Assembly: GCA_030407085.1 (NCBI GenBank)
Contig: CM059584.1
Coordinates: 67,284,501 to 67,348,500, forward strand
Direction: 5' to 3'
DNA: 64,000 nucleotides
DNA from: Trichopria drosophilae
Lineage: Eukaryota; Arthropoda; Insecta; Hymenoptera; Diapriidae
A program made the position numbers and the translations under genes. Every line of letters begins with the position of its first letter. The first letter of the stretch is position 1. Shown here one piece after another: positions 25,661 through 37,152 of the stretch. The notes beneath the pieces are model-generated. The model ran no database searches. It was not told the origin of the DNA and was given only the letters and a program-made list of their open reading frames with translations.

Positions 25661-25919
25661 ATAGATGAAATATTTTTGTACCAATAATAATATGAATAAA
25701 AATATCAGTAAAAAATCGATTCAAACTATGTATACGAGTCGGAACTCACTTGTCTGAATTTAATGTTTGGTATAACGAATATGCGGCGAAAAGCTTCTAT
25801 AATATTCCAAATGAAATTCCATTCTTCTAACGGATGCCAAACGCAGTCACGCCTGTGACTAGTGGCGAAATGAGGAACTACAAAGCGAGTATTTTCTTGT
25901 GGGAATAACTCAAAGACAG

Positions 25920-26110
25920 GGTATACACGGCGAAACCCGCCAACTTGCAAGAACTACGAGGACGAATAATCCAGGAGGTACATCTTATTTCAAGAGATAT
26001 GAGGCTGAAAGTATTGGGCGAATTCTATTTAAGACTGGGGCAGTGTCAGGAAGTTGCAGGTGCTCAATTTGAGTACCTACATGAAATAAATTATTTTGAA
26101 ATACACTTTT
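25920..26110 (+). pseudogene. Second, inverted copy of the transposase C-terminus
   Basis: ELRGRIIQEVHLISRDMRLK and LGQCQEVAGAQFEYL on the plus strand match the C-terminal end of the minus-strand transposase at 24640-24790. It lies in the right arm and has no catalytic core. Confidence 0.75.
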
Positions 26111-26612
26111 TAAACGGCGATCAATACTATAGAAAATAAAACACAAAAAAACGAATTAAAATTAAAAAAAAAACAAAAAAGAAAAAATGTAAAAAAAAGT
26201 AGCAAAACTCTGCCTATGACGGTCCCAAGCCCGTGTAAAAGAGGAGGGTGCTTAGGAATTTTTAATCGCTACAAATATTGTGTGGTATGTTGGATCCGAA
26301 TATTGGTTTCTGAGATTAGAAAATTCAAACGATGAATAATTCGGCGATGAATGATTATAACGGCATCTATGACCAGTGTTTTGTATTCGTCTCGAAGACG
26401 CCTTTCAAATGAGTGCCCACTCGACCCATGTTGCCATTTAAGATATTCATCCCCCCTCGTGCCCCACGCCCACCCCCATTGGGGTGGGGGGTTAGAACCC
26501 CTAAAAAAAGATAGCTTCTTTGAAAAATCATTTCACGTGTTTCAGCAATTGTTAAAATTTGTTTTCTTTCAAAAGTTACAAGACCGTTTTCAAACTTTTG
26601 GGACACCCTGTA

Positions 26613-27688
26613 TAAAATAAGTTATTTAACATTAAGGGTACTTTATTGATATGTCTAGAAACAAAATTAGGCGTTGTTGTAGATTTCCAAAATGGCGGCT
26701 TACAATCACTATAAGTAAAAATGCGTTTCCGCTGGGTTGCCTGCCCCTTGATTTTCCCCCTCCCTATCGTTAATCTCGGTCGCTACCAATTCATAGATCT
26801 CAATTAAGTTATTTATCTATTCTTCCATTTATTCCAAATTCAAAAGAACCTGTATTTAATGAATTCATTAAAACACTCGCTATTCCAAGATTAACCCTCA
26901 TCTTTAATTTTTAATTTTTCCACTATCTCCTTCCACACTTCTGATGTCGCAATATCCCAACTGAATTTACATTATGTGGAACCCTGAATTTAAATTTCCC
27001 CGTTTTCTTTAAACAATTCCGAAAATTTTCTATACCAAATTACGATGTTTTTTTCCAACCTATTTTTTCAGAATTTTCTTAAAATTTGTTACTGTATATA
27101 ATTACAAACAATTTTAATTATTTTATTTCTCTCGGTCGCGATTTGTCTCTGACTCTTTTTCTCCTCTGCCACCCTACTGCTGCAGTCGCAAAACGTCACA
27201 AATCGTAAAAACTCTACTACTCCACTCCCATTGTCACATAAGTCGCAATATAATCACCGTTAAAAAAATTATTAATTTCTCTCTCTCCCTATCGCTATTT
27301 CTCTCTCGGTCACTATTTCTCTTTCTTTTCTCCCTCTCTAAACAACAAAACCTTTTTTTAATTTTGTCACTAGTTGTACCTTAGTAAGCCGACTAAGTAT
27401 ACCTTACGGCTTATACGTGGTCTGCTTACTCTTTTCCCGTTTCGGTCAATTGTCGCACCACCGTCCACTCCAATTGTCGCAGAACCACACTTAACTCTTT
27501 CTCCCCTAAGCATCGATCACTTCCTTAGCAGAATCGTAATGAGGCTGAACTAGCCGTCAAGAGATAGCCGCCAGATTCGTCAGACACTACCGGCTATTAC
27601 TACTGCCGCTGTATACGCATACGCATTTAATGTTTATTCAATTACTGAAAATGTTGTGTTGCATTGAAAATTTTCTTTTAATTAACCT
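26613..27688 (+). other. Gene-less region
   Basis: Contains AAAATGGCGGCTTAC (26690, dispersed motif) and pyrimidine-rich CTCTCTCTCCCTATCGC tracts at about 27280. No coding frame. Confidence 0.4.
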
Positions 27689-28336
27689 TGAATGTAAAGA
27701 ATAAAGCATGTAACACCCAAAAAGCAAAGATACAAGTATTCATAACATAAGAATGTTTCTCTAATACAAAGTATACGAATTGCGTTTGTGGGAAAGGGCA
27801 TTCGTTTTCCATTATAATCAGATGCGTAATGTGCGTCAAAAGACGTCGCGACTGTAAAACTCGTGTTTCTACCCCTTTCCAAGGTTTTGAAAAATTTCAA
27901 AATGTATTTTTTTGTAGTTCTATACATGTAGAATAAGCTAATATATGTCACCGCCCGGAGCAATAAATATTTTTTAAAAAATAATGATGTTATACTCAGA
28001 TACGTAATATGCGTCAAAAGACGCCGCGACTTTGTATCTCGTTTTTCTACCCCTTTACAGGGTTTTGAAATATAAATAGAATATCTGCGTATAATGGTGC
28101 TATATTCGAAAAAATATTTAGTGCTCCGTGCTGTGACATATACCAGCATATTCTACATACATAAGACTATAAAAATATATAGTTGAAACATTTTTTAAAA
28201 CCCTGCAATAACTTCAAAACACGAATGCCCTTTCGCACAAACGTAATACGTATACTTTCTATTAGGTATACAATCTTACGTTATGAATACTTGTATCTTT
28301 GCTTTTTGTATATTACATACTTTATTTTTTACATTT
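27689..28336. mobile_element. 0.65 kb inverted-repeat element with internal direct repeat
   Basis: Arms 27689-27800 and 28226-28336 (AAGCAAAGATACAAGTATTC in both orientations). Inside, CAGATGCGTAATGTGCGTC at 27819 recurs as CAGATACGTAATATGCGTC at 27997, a 178-bp direct repeat. The 155-codon frame across it has no protein likeness. Confidence 0.7.
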
Positions 28337-28511
28337 GAGTCTCTCTTCCTCTACCGCGCTTTTATTAAACTATTATTTCCGACGCTATATTTACATTATT
28401 ATTATTTTCCTCAATTTGAATATTCCCCTTTATTTATGTAATGTAATCAACTTTTTCGTTATTATTATACATTAGTATATATAATTTAATTTACATTTTA
28501 TAAAAAAAATA

Positions 28512-29310
28512 TCAGAAGTTTGATTTTTTTGTGACTTCGTCACATCTCTCTACCAGTTTCGTCAACAGAACCGGAGCAGATATTCTGTGATTGGACTTTA
28601 AAAACTTCCCCCTACTATCGGTAATTATAATCTGTGCTGTTGATAGCATGCTAACTAGTTGGTAAGATGTGGGCGTTGATATATGATTGATAATAGTCTC
28701 ACTTTGTTGATCAAAGGTTTGCTTCTGATTAAAAAATAAGCGTGAAGTTGGTCGAGAATTTGAGGGGACTGAGTCCTTTTTCCGATGAAGGATCGTGTGA
28801 TGCTTACCACGGCATCGGGTGTATCGCTTGCGGGATGGACAACGAAACGCCATGTGAGTTCCCAAGCAATTGTAACACAGCTTCCGCGAATTAACATAAC
28901 GGATTTTTTGCTGCGTAGTTTAATTTTGGAACTGGGGGCATTGCAAAATATAGTGATGGGCTGAACAAAAGGAACATTTGTTTTTAACGGAAAAGCTTAG
29001 CTCCTAGCTGACTGTTTGGTCATTCGTCTCAGCGAAAATAGCGAGTGCAACGCCGAATTTTCTAAGAGACTTTACGTAGGACTTAAGCGCGTCCCACGTT
29101 TTCTCAAAATTTTCAGCTATGAGAGCAATATTTTGTAAGAGCCTAGCTGCCGATCCTTCAAGATGACTTTTGAGATATTGTAATTTTTCAACTGGAGAAA
29201 GGATAGGGTTATAAATTACAAGCGATCAGAATAAATCACGAAATGCTTGCCACTCATTGAGTTTTCCATTGAAATTTGGAAGTTGAATTTAGTGGTACAC
29301 GTGATTCAGA
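28512..29310 (-). pseudogene. BEL/Pao gag fragment with zinc knuckles
   Basis: On the minus strand, LPNFNGKLNEWQAFRDLF opens the DUF1759 gag core, then an in-frame TGA near 29224, then KLQYLKSHLEGSAARLLQ and WDALKSY. Downstream are CSFCSAHHYILQC, CYNCLGTHMAFRC and the CRGKHH...LH motifs of BEL/Pao nucleocapsids, and the start of the protease (AQIIITDSRGKF). The catalytic DSG is not visible. Stops and shifts make it inactive. Confidence 0.8.
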
Positions 29311-29370
29311 ATGGTAGTGCGCCGAAGCGCAAGTTTGGGATGTCGAGTTTGGCGACCACGCCGTGGGACC

Positions 29371-30119
29371 CTAAAAGGACACGTTAATACCGTCGTCGGA
29401 AAGGGAAGAAAATTTCTTTACTGCATGTAAATAACACGCACGCGTGCTGTCGTATGTATGGTCTGTGAAATAGGCATTCTGTTTTAGCCAAGCCTGAATT
29501 TCGAGGTCTAGGCATATAAACGCCTGTGAGCTGTAATCGGATACAAGCTCGATATGAACAGCCTTAATCACGAAGCAAACAAACAAGGCGACGTAGCACC
29601 TCTAAATTTTATGAACTCGACCGAAACCGAGACGCACTTCGAACGGGCCATCGTAATCAGCGCCACAGTGGGCAAAGGGCCGTTCAGGTTGTGATACCCC
29701 AGGTGTCGGAAAATTACCTATGGTCTGCGTAAACAATTCAGCCGTTAAACGAGCATAGGCAAGACATCGGAAAACTATGAAACGGATTAACTTTTTCGCT
29801 TGAATGATCCACGCCGTTTGGCGAGTGCGGAGGGTCAATTGAACACCACCGTGTAGGCACCGCAAGTGAGTGTCGGTCACTAGAAGCTTGACGACTGGGT
29901 GGATTCGTAAAACGATCGGGTATTTCGCATTCGATGGAAATGTCGCAACGCTCGAGATGACCACCGACACGAATCAAACCGTTTTGATCCAAAAAGGGTT
30001 GCAACGAATATACCAGGCTCGTTTAGAAATTGGTTGTTATCGAATCGGGTCATACTTCTGGATCGGGTGGCGCAATTCGTTGTACCAACAGATAATTCCA
30101 AGCCTATCCAGAAATTCAA
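29371..30119 (-). pseudogene. BEL/Pao integrase fragment
   Basis: Minus strand, several frames: FLDQNGLIRVGGHLERC, then HPVVKLLVTDTHLRCLHGG (H2C2 zinc part), CGADYDGPFEV (around the first catalytic Asp) and FVCFVIKAVHIELVSDYSS. These are consecutive blocks of BEL/Pao integrase. Later catalytic residues are not found; after YSSQAF the frame turns to unrelated sequence. At least two frameshifts. It lies 5' of the gag piece on the same strand, the reverse of the normal gag-pol order. Confidence 0.8.
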
Positions 30120-30290
30120 AATGGCGTCATTTAAAAACGATGTTCCTTTTCTTAGTTATAATACTTTTATAAATAAATAATTTTTACTATTACTTCATAA
30201 AGGAGTACTTCTGACAGCCGTGATTGCCAATCCGTTGACAGATTTTTAAAATTTAAAATGTCGAATCCAATATGGCGATCAAAAATTTGA
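30030..30290 (+). repeat. Dispersed repeat, copy 1 (inverted copy at 43195)
   Basis: TACTTCATAAAGGAGTACTT and TTCGTTGTACCAACAGA occur here and, in reverse complement, at 43195-43465. It overlaps the end of the integrase piece. Confidence 0.7.
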
Positions 30291-30640
30291 AATTTTTATC
30301 GAATTTCGCAAAAATGCGTATGGGGGTTTTTGAGGTTCCTGATTACTAATCCGTTTTCAGATTTTTGAAATTCGCAATGGCGGCTCCAATATGGCAGACC
30401 AAAATGTGGAAAAATTGTAGTTTTGCCTGATGTTGGCTATATAGCGGTTTTCGAAGTGGCTGAATAGAAGTACGCTATCACCATTTCAAAATTAGAAATG
30501 GCGGCTACAAAATGGTCAAGCAAAATTTAAAAAAATTGAAGTTTTCGCTGAGAGCAGATATATGGAGATCGTCGAGTACTAACGCGTTATCACAATGTAA
30601 AAATTAACAATGGCGGATCAGAAATAGCAGCCGGTTGTCA
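30195..30640 (+). repeat. Degenerate array of 112-121 bp units with ATGGCGG core
   Basis: Cores at 30258, 30377, 30498 and 30610 (spacing 119, 121, 112). Each is preceded by a GATTnC(C)AATCCGTT...CAGATTTTT-like block, best kept in the first two units. Related sequence is scattered through the window. Confidence 0.65.
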
Positions 30641-30884
30641 ACATTTGCTGATGAATAAAAATATAATTCATGACCCTAGAATGCACCGCGTGGGGGTTGT
30701 CGACTATGCACTCCATTTTTTTGGACATAAGATCTAAAGAACTGGATGTAAAGAAATGAACAACTTATGCATCAGGTCAGTATTTTTGTTAATACGGCTG
30801 TCAATATGCCGATAGGAGTAATGAACGAGCTTATAATTTTTGAGCCATGCATAAGTATTTTATGCACAGATGCAGGCATTTGAA
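30641..30884 (+). other. Unassigned spacer
   Basis: No coding or repeat signal beyond a GCACCGCGTGGGGGTTGTCGA stretch. Confidence 0.3.
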
Positions 30885-32402
30885 CTAATCGTGAAAGTCG
30901 ACGTATCTCATTCTCGTTTCCATTGCGTACATGTGACATTTTTGCGGATCTATCTGCGACTCACAGGCAAGTGATTGCAAAATAATCCCGTATCTACGAA
31001 TTAGTGTTTCATATACACCAGCAATAGTAGCTGTGAGTTCTGGATCTTGAAAAAATCTCCTAACGCCATCGTTGGTATTGCGAGAACCTTGGTGGGGATA
31101 ATCTACTGGGAGGCCTGTTATCTCCCTGAATTCTCTCTGGATTCGTTTCTTTCCCTCGGCCATTATTTCTTTATCTTCGGGATTGTTTAGATTCCACTTG
31201 CCAATACGCAGCCTGTATGTGATACCTAATACATTTTCCATGAAACGAATTTTGGCGTGTAGGGATGAAACCCCATATTAAAAATATTCTTCAGTTTCTT
31301 GCCTTCTCACGATAGTGTTCAAATCGTTCATTTCGCTGGGTTTCGCTCCACAAATGAAACAAGTCGCTGAAGAAGGTGTTCCTGTTACTGTGGTACCAAC
31401 TTTACCATCAATCATGGTCATGAAAAGATTATGCCGCACACTAATAAGGTCAACTTCAGCCGGAGAAACAGAAGGTGACAGTCATTTAATATCGTTGTTT
31501 AAAGTAGACACCAGTCCGGCAATATCGTGTAGAACCTGGTTGCGGATTACGCAAAATTGGTTTTTTGTTTTCTCAATCATCGATTTCCAATAGTAATGGT
31601 ACAGGAGAAGCCATGAAAATAGTCTCATCAGAAGTTGTTCCATCAGAGAACACCTGTTTATAACGGCTATGATCGAATGCCCCATCACATCCCCATTTTG
31701 TTGTAAGAACCAAAGTGTGATTCGATTCGCTTTCTTCAACTGTTATGATCTCGGCGATCGTAACAGCGCGAGTGGTGTCGATAGAAGCACGTGGGTGTTA
31801 AGGAGACGTTTTTGCTTTTTAAATATCCACGTCTGACTGACTTCTCCCATGCAGTCTCAAGTCAAGAGCGCAGCGGAGTTCGTCGTCAAATTTCATTCCA
31901 ACCGTGGTTCTGAGTGTGTACTTCGACTTCCCTCCGAAGGTGCACCCCGTGCGTATTCCCAGGTTGGGGACATACAAATATTGCATTTATTCCAATAAGA
32001 CGTGGGACGGGTATGACCACTGGTCGTAACACAAGTAACGAAAGCACTTTTGTAATGGAATCAATTTTTCTGTATTTACTCGACCTTGCGATGATTTCAT
32101 CATCTTTACATTTAGGTCTTCCGCGGATCTCGGTTTCATTAAACTTTATTCGAAACTCGCCCTGTAACCAACGCTTATATTTTTTTTTAAAGCAGTTTTT
32201 TATAGAAAACGCGCGACAATTTCTTTCGAAATATTGGAGCGAAACAATTCGCCAATTTTTTGTTAATCATTTTCAATTGCTCCTCAGTAAAGTCATAATG
32301 TTCCCTCATATATTGCAACAAGTAATCAACTTTTACATAGGATTTTTTTCTGTTCAGTAATTCTTCACAAAGAATACTATTCTTTACAGAAAAGCTTTTC
32401 AT
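30885..32402 (-). pseudogene. Transib transposase pseudogene (RAG1-related DDE family)
   Basis: Minus strand, several frames. 32402-32110: basic N-terminus ending GEFRIKFNETEIRGRPKC and RSSKYRKID. At about 31740-31500: TLVLTTKWGCDG with the presumed first catalytic Asp at 31684-31686, then SRYKQVFSDGTTSDE...MASPVPLLL and NPQPGSTRYCR. At about 31450-31250: HNLFMTMIDGKVGTT with the presumed second Asp at 31407-31409, then CFICGAKPSEMNDL. 31241-30885: ENVLGITYRLRIGKW to the C-terminus. These blocks are, from memory, those of Transib transposases, the source of RAG1. At least four frame breaks. No terminal CACWNTG ends were found. Confidence 0.7.
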
Positions 32403-32857
32403 TGTATGTATTAATTGTACAAAATACTAGGTTCCAATATAAAATTGGTGTATAATACGCTTTTACGCGCCTGCCTTCTGTACTAACCTGAAATGCACTT
32501 AACTATCGAGTTCGGACCACGCATGTCTCTCCGCCATGCGCCACCTAGTAAGCGATTTCGATACTCTATATCTACCTAACGGTCTTTCGGAACTCGCTAA
32601 CGCTCGCTCGGAAAATAGTATTGCTTATTTGAGAAATCAACTGATAATCAATTTCAAGTAAAAATATAAACCTCTGTAATTAAAGACCAGTATATAGTTT
32701 CAGTAATTTTAACGAAATGTCATTGAGTTTCTAAAAAAATTAGTGGGGGACTATAGAATTAGAGTGAGGGAAAGAAAGATAGAGAGTGAGATTAAAACAG
32801 AGGAACTTCTTATATTATAATATAAATATTATAAAAATATAAATCATTATAATATTG
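32403..32857 (+). other. Gene-less spacer
   Basis: CG-containing stretch 32460-32620, then AT-rich with TATAATATAAATATTATAAA. Nothing assignable. Confidence 0.35.
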
Positions 32858-34312
32858 GGGTCATTCCACGTCAGAAATATCACGATTTGCGAGGGGGCTT
32901 CGGATTTTTTCGGAACTCGGTCTAATTATACCTCCATACGAAAGATAAATTATGCCCAAAGGATTTTTGAAAATTTTCAAAATTACGCGCACAACGGGGT
33001 GATGAATTTGAAATCGAATTATTTTTCAAACCATTGTAACTCTGGAAGGGGTAATTCGATTTTTATGAACGAAACATGATGTTAAACCTAAAAACATATA
33101 ATTTCGAAATAAAATGAATAAATAATAAAATTTTTCATTTTGGCCAAAAAAAAATGCAAAACAAATTTTTGAACCATTTTTTATCAAACTTATACCCCTT
33201 TTTTATTAATATGTATGTGGTGATTCCTTATGATTTCACCTTTAATTTAAAAAAAAAATATTGATGGAGACTTTCATTGAACTCGAGATAACGGGCTTTG
33301 AATAAGCGGACGGGACGCGGCCGCGACGTGCGTTTTTATCACGTTTTCGCGTATCACGCGTTACCCTCTTGCGGCTACTCCCGATATATGTTGCGCGCTG
33401 CACTGCATCCTTTTTATTATTTTTTAATTTCACCTATAATTTAAAAAAAAAATAGATCTTGAGCTGATAAAATTTGTTTATCACTAGCCGTTGTAAACTA
33501 CCTCGTTTAGTTTCCCATTTGACGGTTCCTCCTATCCCGTCATATGGACTTTTACCGTGAGAAGTTGCGAAGAACACCCAAGAGACTTTTTTACCGAAAC
33601 ATCGTTTGTGATAGACGAGATTAATAAAATTACTTTCTTCTGACGTGTGTTGTTTTTAATAAACAGTCAATCTTCAAAAAACAAGATAAAATCAAATTTA
33701 AAAAACAGTACATAAAATGAATATGTATTCTTATATACATGCAGAACCTACAGGTACGTAAATTCGTATGAATGGGGTTTACAGCAATTAAAACACTGAA
33801 GGAGGTTATGGTGATACACAAAATGCAAATAATATAAAATTTAAATTATTATTATTATAATAATTATAAAGATTTGAAATTTTAACTTGGCGAGTTTTTT
33901 TCTTCTAAAAAATGTAATTTTCTTCGGCTTCATCAGTGTACCGAACAATTCATAACACTGGAAGGCCGCGGCGAGCCGCATCGCATCTGCTCATTATCCC
34001 TTTGAGGGGCACATTTTTCATTAGACGGAAAGCAGATGAAATTTGTTACTAAGGGGTTTTTGGGGTCGCTGATTACGAAACTGTTATCAGATTTTCAAAA
34101 TTCAAAATGGCGGATCAAATATGTCAAAGAAATTCATTCTCCAAAATTTTCCAAATTTTGTTTTGAAAAAACTAACGTATCAAAAATTCTGAAAAAAATA
34201 TAACTTATAAAACTATATATGAAGAATGTGTGGAAAAAATTCCAGAGTCCCAGCTGACTATGTTTCGGAGAAACCGACTTTTTTCTAAAAAATACGCGTT
34301 TTTTCACGTTAA

Positions 34313-35634
34313 CCCTTATGTGCACAACCGGGTACCCGGGTATCCACCGCGCCATACTTTTGCGTATATCTTCATGAAAAATTGAAATATCGACTTTTCC
34401 CTCCAGGAATGCCTCGTTGAACTCTTTTCGAATATGAAGCCACTGGATAAAAATTATTTTTCGAAAATTTGTAACCTAAATTACATGGTTTTATGACACA
34501 TACACGTTGGGCACAACCGGGTACCCTGGTATCCACTTGGTGTGAAATTATGTTTTCGCTCAGAAATTAATAAATAACATTGATAAATATTTTATTTAGG
34601 TAATAGTAGTTTATAAATAAACAATAAATATAATTTTCAAGTACTGCAAAACTTTATTGAACGCAAACAAGATCTTTACTGTTGACCGGCCCACATTAGG
34701 GAAATATGGGAATTGTAGGTTCAAAGAGTCTGAGCTCCGGCAACAACCGATTTAAATAATTTTTTTTTAAATGCATATAAAAGCACTTCTAAGACTCCTA
34801 TCGAGAAGAATTTTTAAAAAAGTGATAAAATTCACGTGTATTTCCTAATAAACAATGCAGATTATTTTCATTTTTAAATTCATCAAAGGTACCATATTTT
34901 TTTGATTTGATTGATGTAAATAAAATTGTCCGCCATATTGGATCCGCCATTTTGTATTATGGAAATGTGACGTCACATTCATACTTGGCGACCTCTAAAA
35001 CTCTTACAATAAGTTATATAACAAGTTTAGATCATTTCGGCAGTTTGTGAAGAATTTGGCCACCATTTTGATCGTCCATTTTGAAATTACGGACCATGAG
35101 TTCATATTTGTATTTGTCCATTAAAAAGACACTATGTGTACAATTTACAACATTTTAAAACACTCTCAAAATATGGTACCTTTGATGAATTTAAAAATGA
35201 AAATAATCTGCATTGTTTATTAGGAAATACACGTGAATTTTTTCACTTTTTTAAAAATTCTTCTCGATAGGAGTCTTAGAAGTGCTTTTATATGCATTTA
35301 AAAAAAAATTATTTAAATCGGCTAAGAATTGCCGGAGCTCAGACTCTTTGAACCTACAATTCCCATATTTCCCTAGTGTGCGGCCGCGCGGTCCCCTTAG
35401 TACCTGCGCAACGCTCCGACACGCTATTGTTATATTTATTTTAGGAATGCTGTGGCGGGTTCAGGGTCTCCAATATGACTTGAATACTTTCTATTAACGT
35501 CTATTTAATGAAATAAATTTATTTCAAACGATTTTATTCGTTTAAACTGTCAAAAATTAAGATAAACTCGCAGTGGATACCCGGGTACCCCGGTTGTGCA
35601 ACAACGTGGGAAAAGTTGGTTGTGCACATAAGGG
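34313..35634. mobile_element. piggyBac-like non-autonomous element (middle level)
   Basis: TTAA at 34309-34312 and 35635-35638 bracket CCCTTATGTGCACAACC and its complement. CCCT ends plus TTAA are diagnostic of piggyBac. Subterminal CACAACCGGGTACCC occurs at 34324 and 34502 on the left and inverted at about 35577-35596, as expected for transposase-binding repeats. It is split by the 689-bp element at 34692. Confidence 0.85.
34692..35380. mobile_element. Inner foldback element with 5-bp CGGCC duplication
   Basis: Ends CACATTAGGGAAATATGGG and, from the right, CACACTAGGGAAATATGGG. CGGCC at 34687-34691 and 35381-35385. Arms of about 205 bp (to 34900 and from 35170), nearly identical. The CACA start with a GC-only 5-bp duplication fits Transib better than other families. 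Centre has the CGCCATATTGGATCCGCC motif. Confidence 0.75.
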
Positions 35635-36450
35635 TTAATTGTTTATAACGTACATGTAAATAAATAAATTTTTGCAATTTTTAACTAAATTCTAATAATT
35701 TATACTCCCAACAGCCAAAAAAGTACAGATACATTCACATAAAATTAAAAAATATATATGAAATATTAAAAAAACTTGGATACATATTTGTACCACCGCC
35801 CCTCAAAGGATTAAAAAACGTGATACCTCAGCCCACACAGAACCTTACCTTATGACAAGGTTAAATCACGTTGCTGCTAGCTTATTAACATTATGACAAC
35901 CTTATTTAAGTTTGTTGTAAGGTTTGGTGCTGTTAGGGAGGGCCTCTAAAAGCAATACGCGACGACGTGATAAGGCGCACTGTGCGGCCGCGTCCCGTCC
36001 GCTCATTCAAAACCCGTTATCTCCAGTTCTACGAAAGCCTCCAACAATATTTTTTTTTAAATTAAAGGTGAAATCATAAGGAATCACCACATACATATTA
36101 AAAAAAATAAAAAGGGTATATTGATAAAAAATGATTCAAAAATTTGTTTTGCATTTTTTTTGGGCCAAATTTGACAATTTTTTTATTTATTCATTTTATT
36201 TTGAAATTATATGTTTTCAGCTTTAATATCATGTTTCGTTCATAAAAATGGAATTACCCCTTCCAGTGTTACAATGGTTTGAAAAATAATTCGATTTCAA
36301 ATTCATCACCCCGTTGTGCGCGTAATTTTGAAAATTTTCAAAAATCCTTTGGGCATAATTTATCTTTCATATGGAGGTAAAATTATACCGAGTTTCGAAA
36401 AAATCCGAAGACCCCTTGCAAATCGTGATATTTCTGACGTGGAATGACTC

Positions 36451-36968
36451 ATTGGGAAAATATTTATGTGATTTCCAATAATAATATAGACATTAATAAG
36501 TGACATAATAATGTCAATTTTCGTTAATATTTAATTACGATAAATAGTTTAATAATATATTAAACTTTCAACATTAAACAAAACCACTTAAAAACACCCG
36601 ATAAGCCGCTTTGAAATTACCACCAAAAAATCCATCAGACAAAGCCGTTAAAAAAACATAAAAAATAAACCTTAAAAATTTAAAAAGCCAACCGAAAACC
36701 CACGTAAAAAACATCGGATAAACCACATTGAAAATACGACCGAGAAATCTATACAAAAAGGCAGTGAAAAATCACTTCAAATGACCTGGGAAACCACGCT
36801 GCCAATTGTAAGCTAAACGAAATTCAGCAATCATATTTCGGGGGTTCCCCGACCAACGTTTCGGGCATCCCCGTGAAACGTGTACACGGAAAGAACGCTA
36901 GGGGATCTGCCTGCCTTTTCGTTGGTGCGGTCATATTGAAGCCGCCATTTCTAATTTTGAAATTGTGA
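36451..36968 (+). other. Gene-less, with a weak two-copy repeat
   Basis: CGATAAGCCGCTTTGAAATTAC at about 36599 resembles CGGATAAACCACATTGAAAATAC at about 36714 (about 116 bp apart). Rest unassigned. Confidence 0.35.
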
Positions 36969-37152
36969 TATAGTTTTTATTATTAATGATGTTGTAAAAG
37001 AGAGAAAGTATTATTCAAAGGAAAAAAAATTTAAACTTGCAAAAATGCTTTATCATATCAAATGTTTGCTCTCATGTTTGCAAGTTTAAATTTTTTTTGA
37101 AGAAGAGTAATACTTTCTCTCTTTTACAATATCATTAATAATAAAAACTATA
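36969..37152. repeat. 184-bp hairpin
   Basis: About 75-nt arms (TATAGTTTTTATTATTAATG and complement at the base; AAATTTAAACTTGCAAA and complement at the tip) around a loop of about 30 bases. Few mismatches, so recent. Likely a foldback MITE. Confidence 0.8.

Larger units (their letters stand above)
24132..26610 (-). mobile_element. Mariner-like (DD41D) element with about 680-bp terminal inverted repeats
   Basis: Right end TACAGGGTGTCCCAAAAGTT (read from the right); left end TATCGGGTGTCCCAAGAGTT. TA at 24130-24131 and 26611-26612. Arms 24132-24810 and 25920-26610 are inverted copies. Both include the transposase C-terminal coding stretch, the 3' region and a GC-rich block. The left arm joins the full transposase; the right arm carries an extra truncated copy. 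Confidence 0.85.
32858..36450. mobile_element. Outer foldback element of a three-level nest
   Basis: Ends GGGTCATTCCACGTCAGAAA and, from the right, GAGTCATTCCACGTCAGAAA; flanked by ATTG (32854-32857 and 36451-36454). Arms of about 470 bp (32858-33335 and 35978-36450). The interior holds dispersed ATGGCGG repeat, an AT-rich tract and the piggyBac-like element. No transposase; superfamily unknown to me (4-bp duplication would fit Sola or others). Confidence 0.75.

Noticed and set aside
27682..28149. 155-codon minus frame
   Set aside because: Lies across the arm and direct repeat of a foldback element, with no family likeness.
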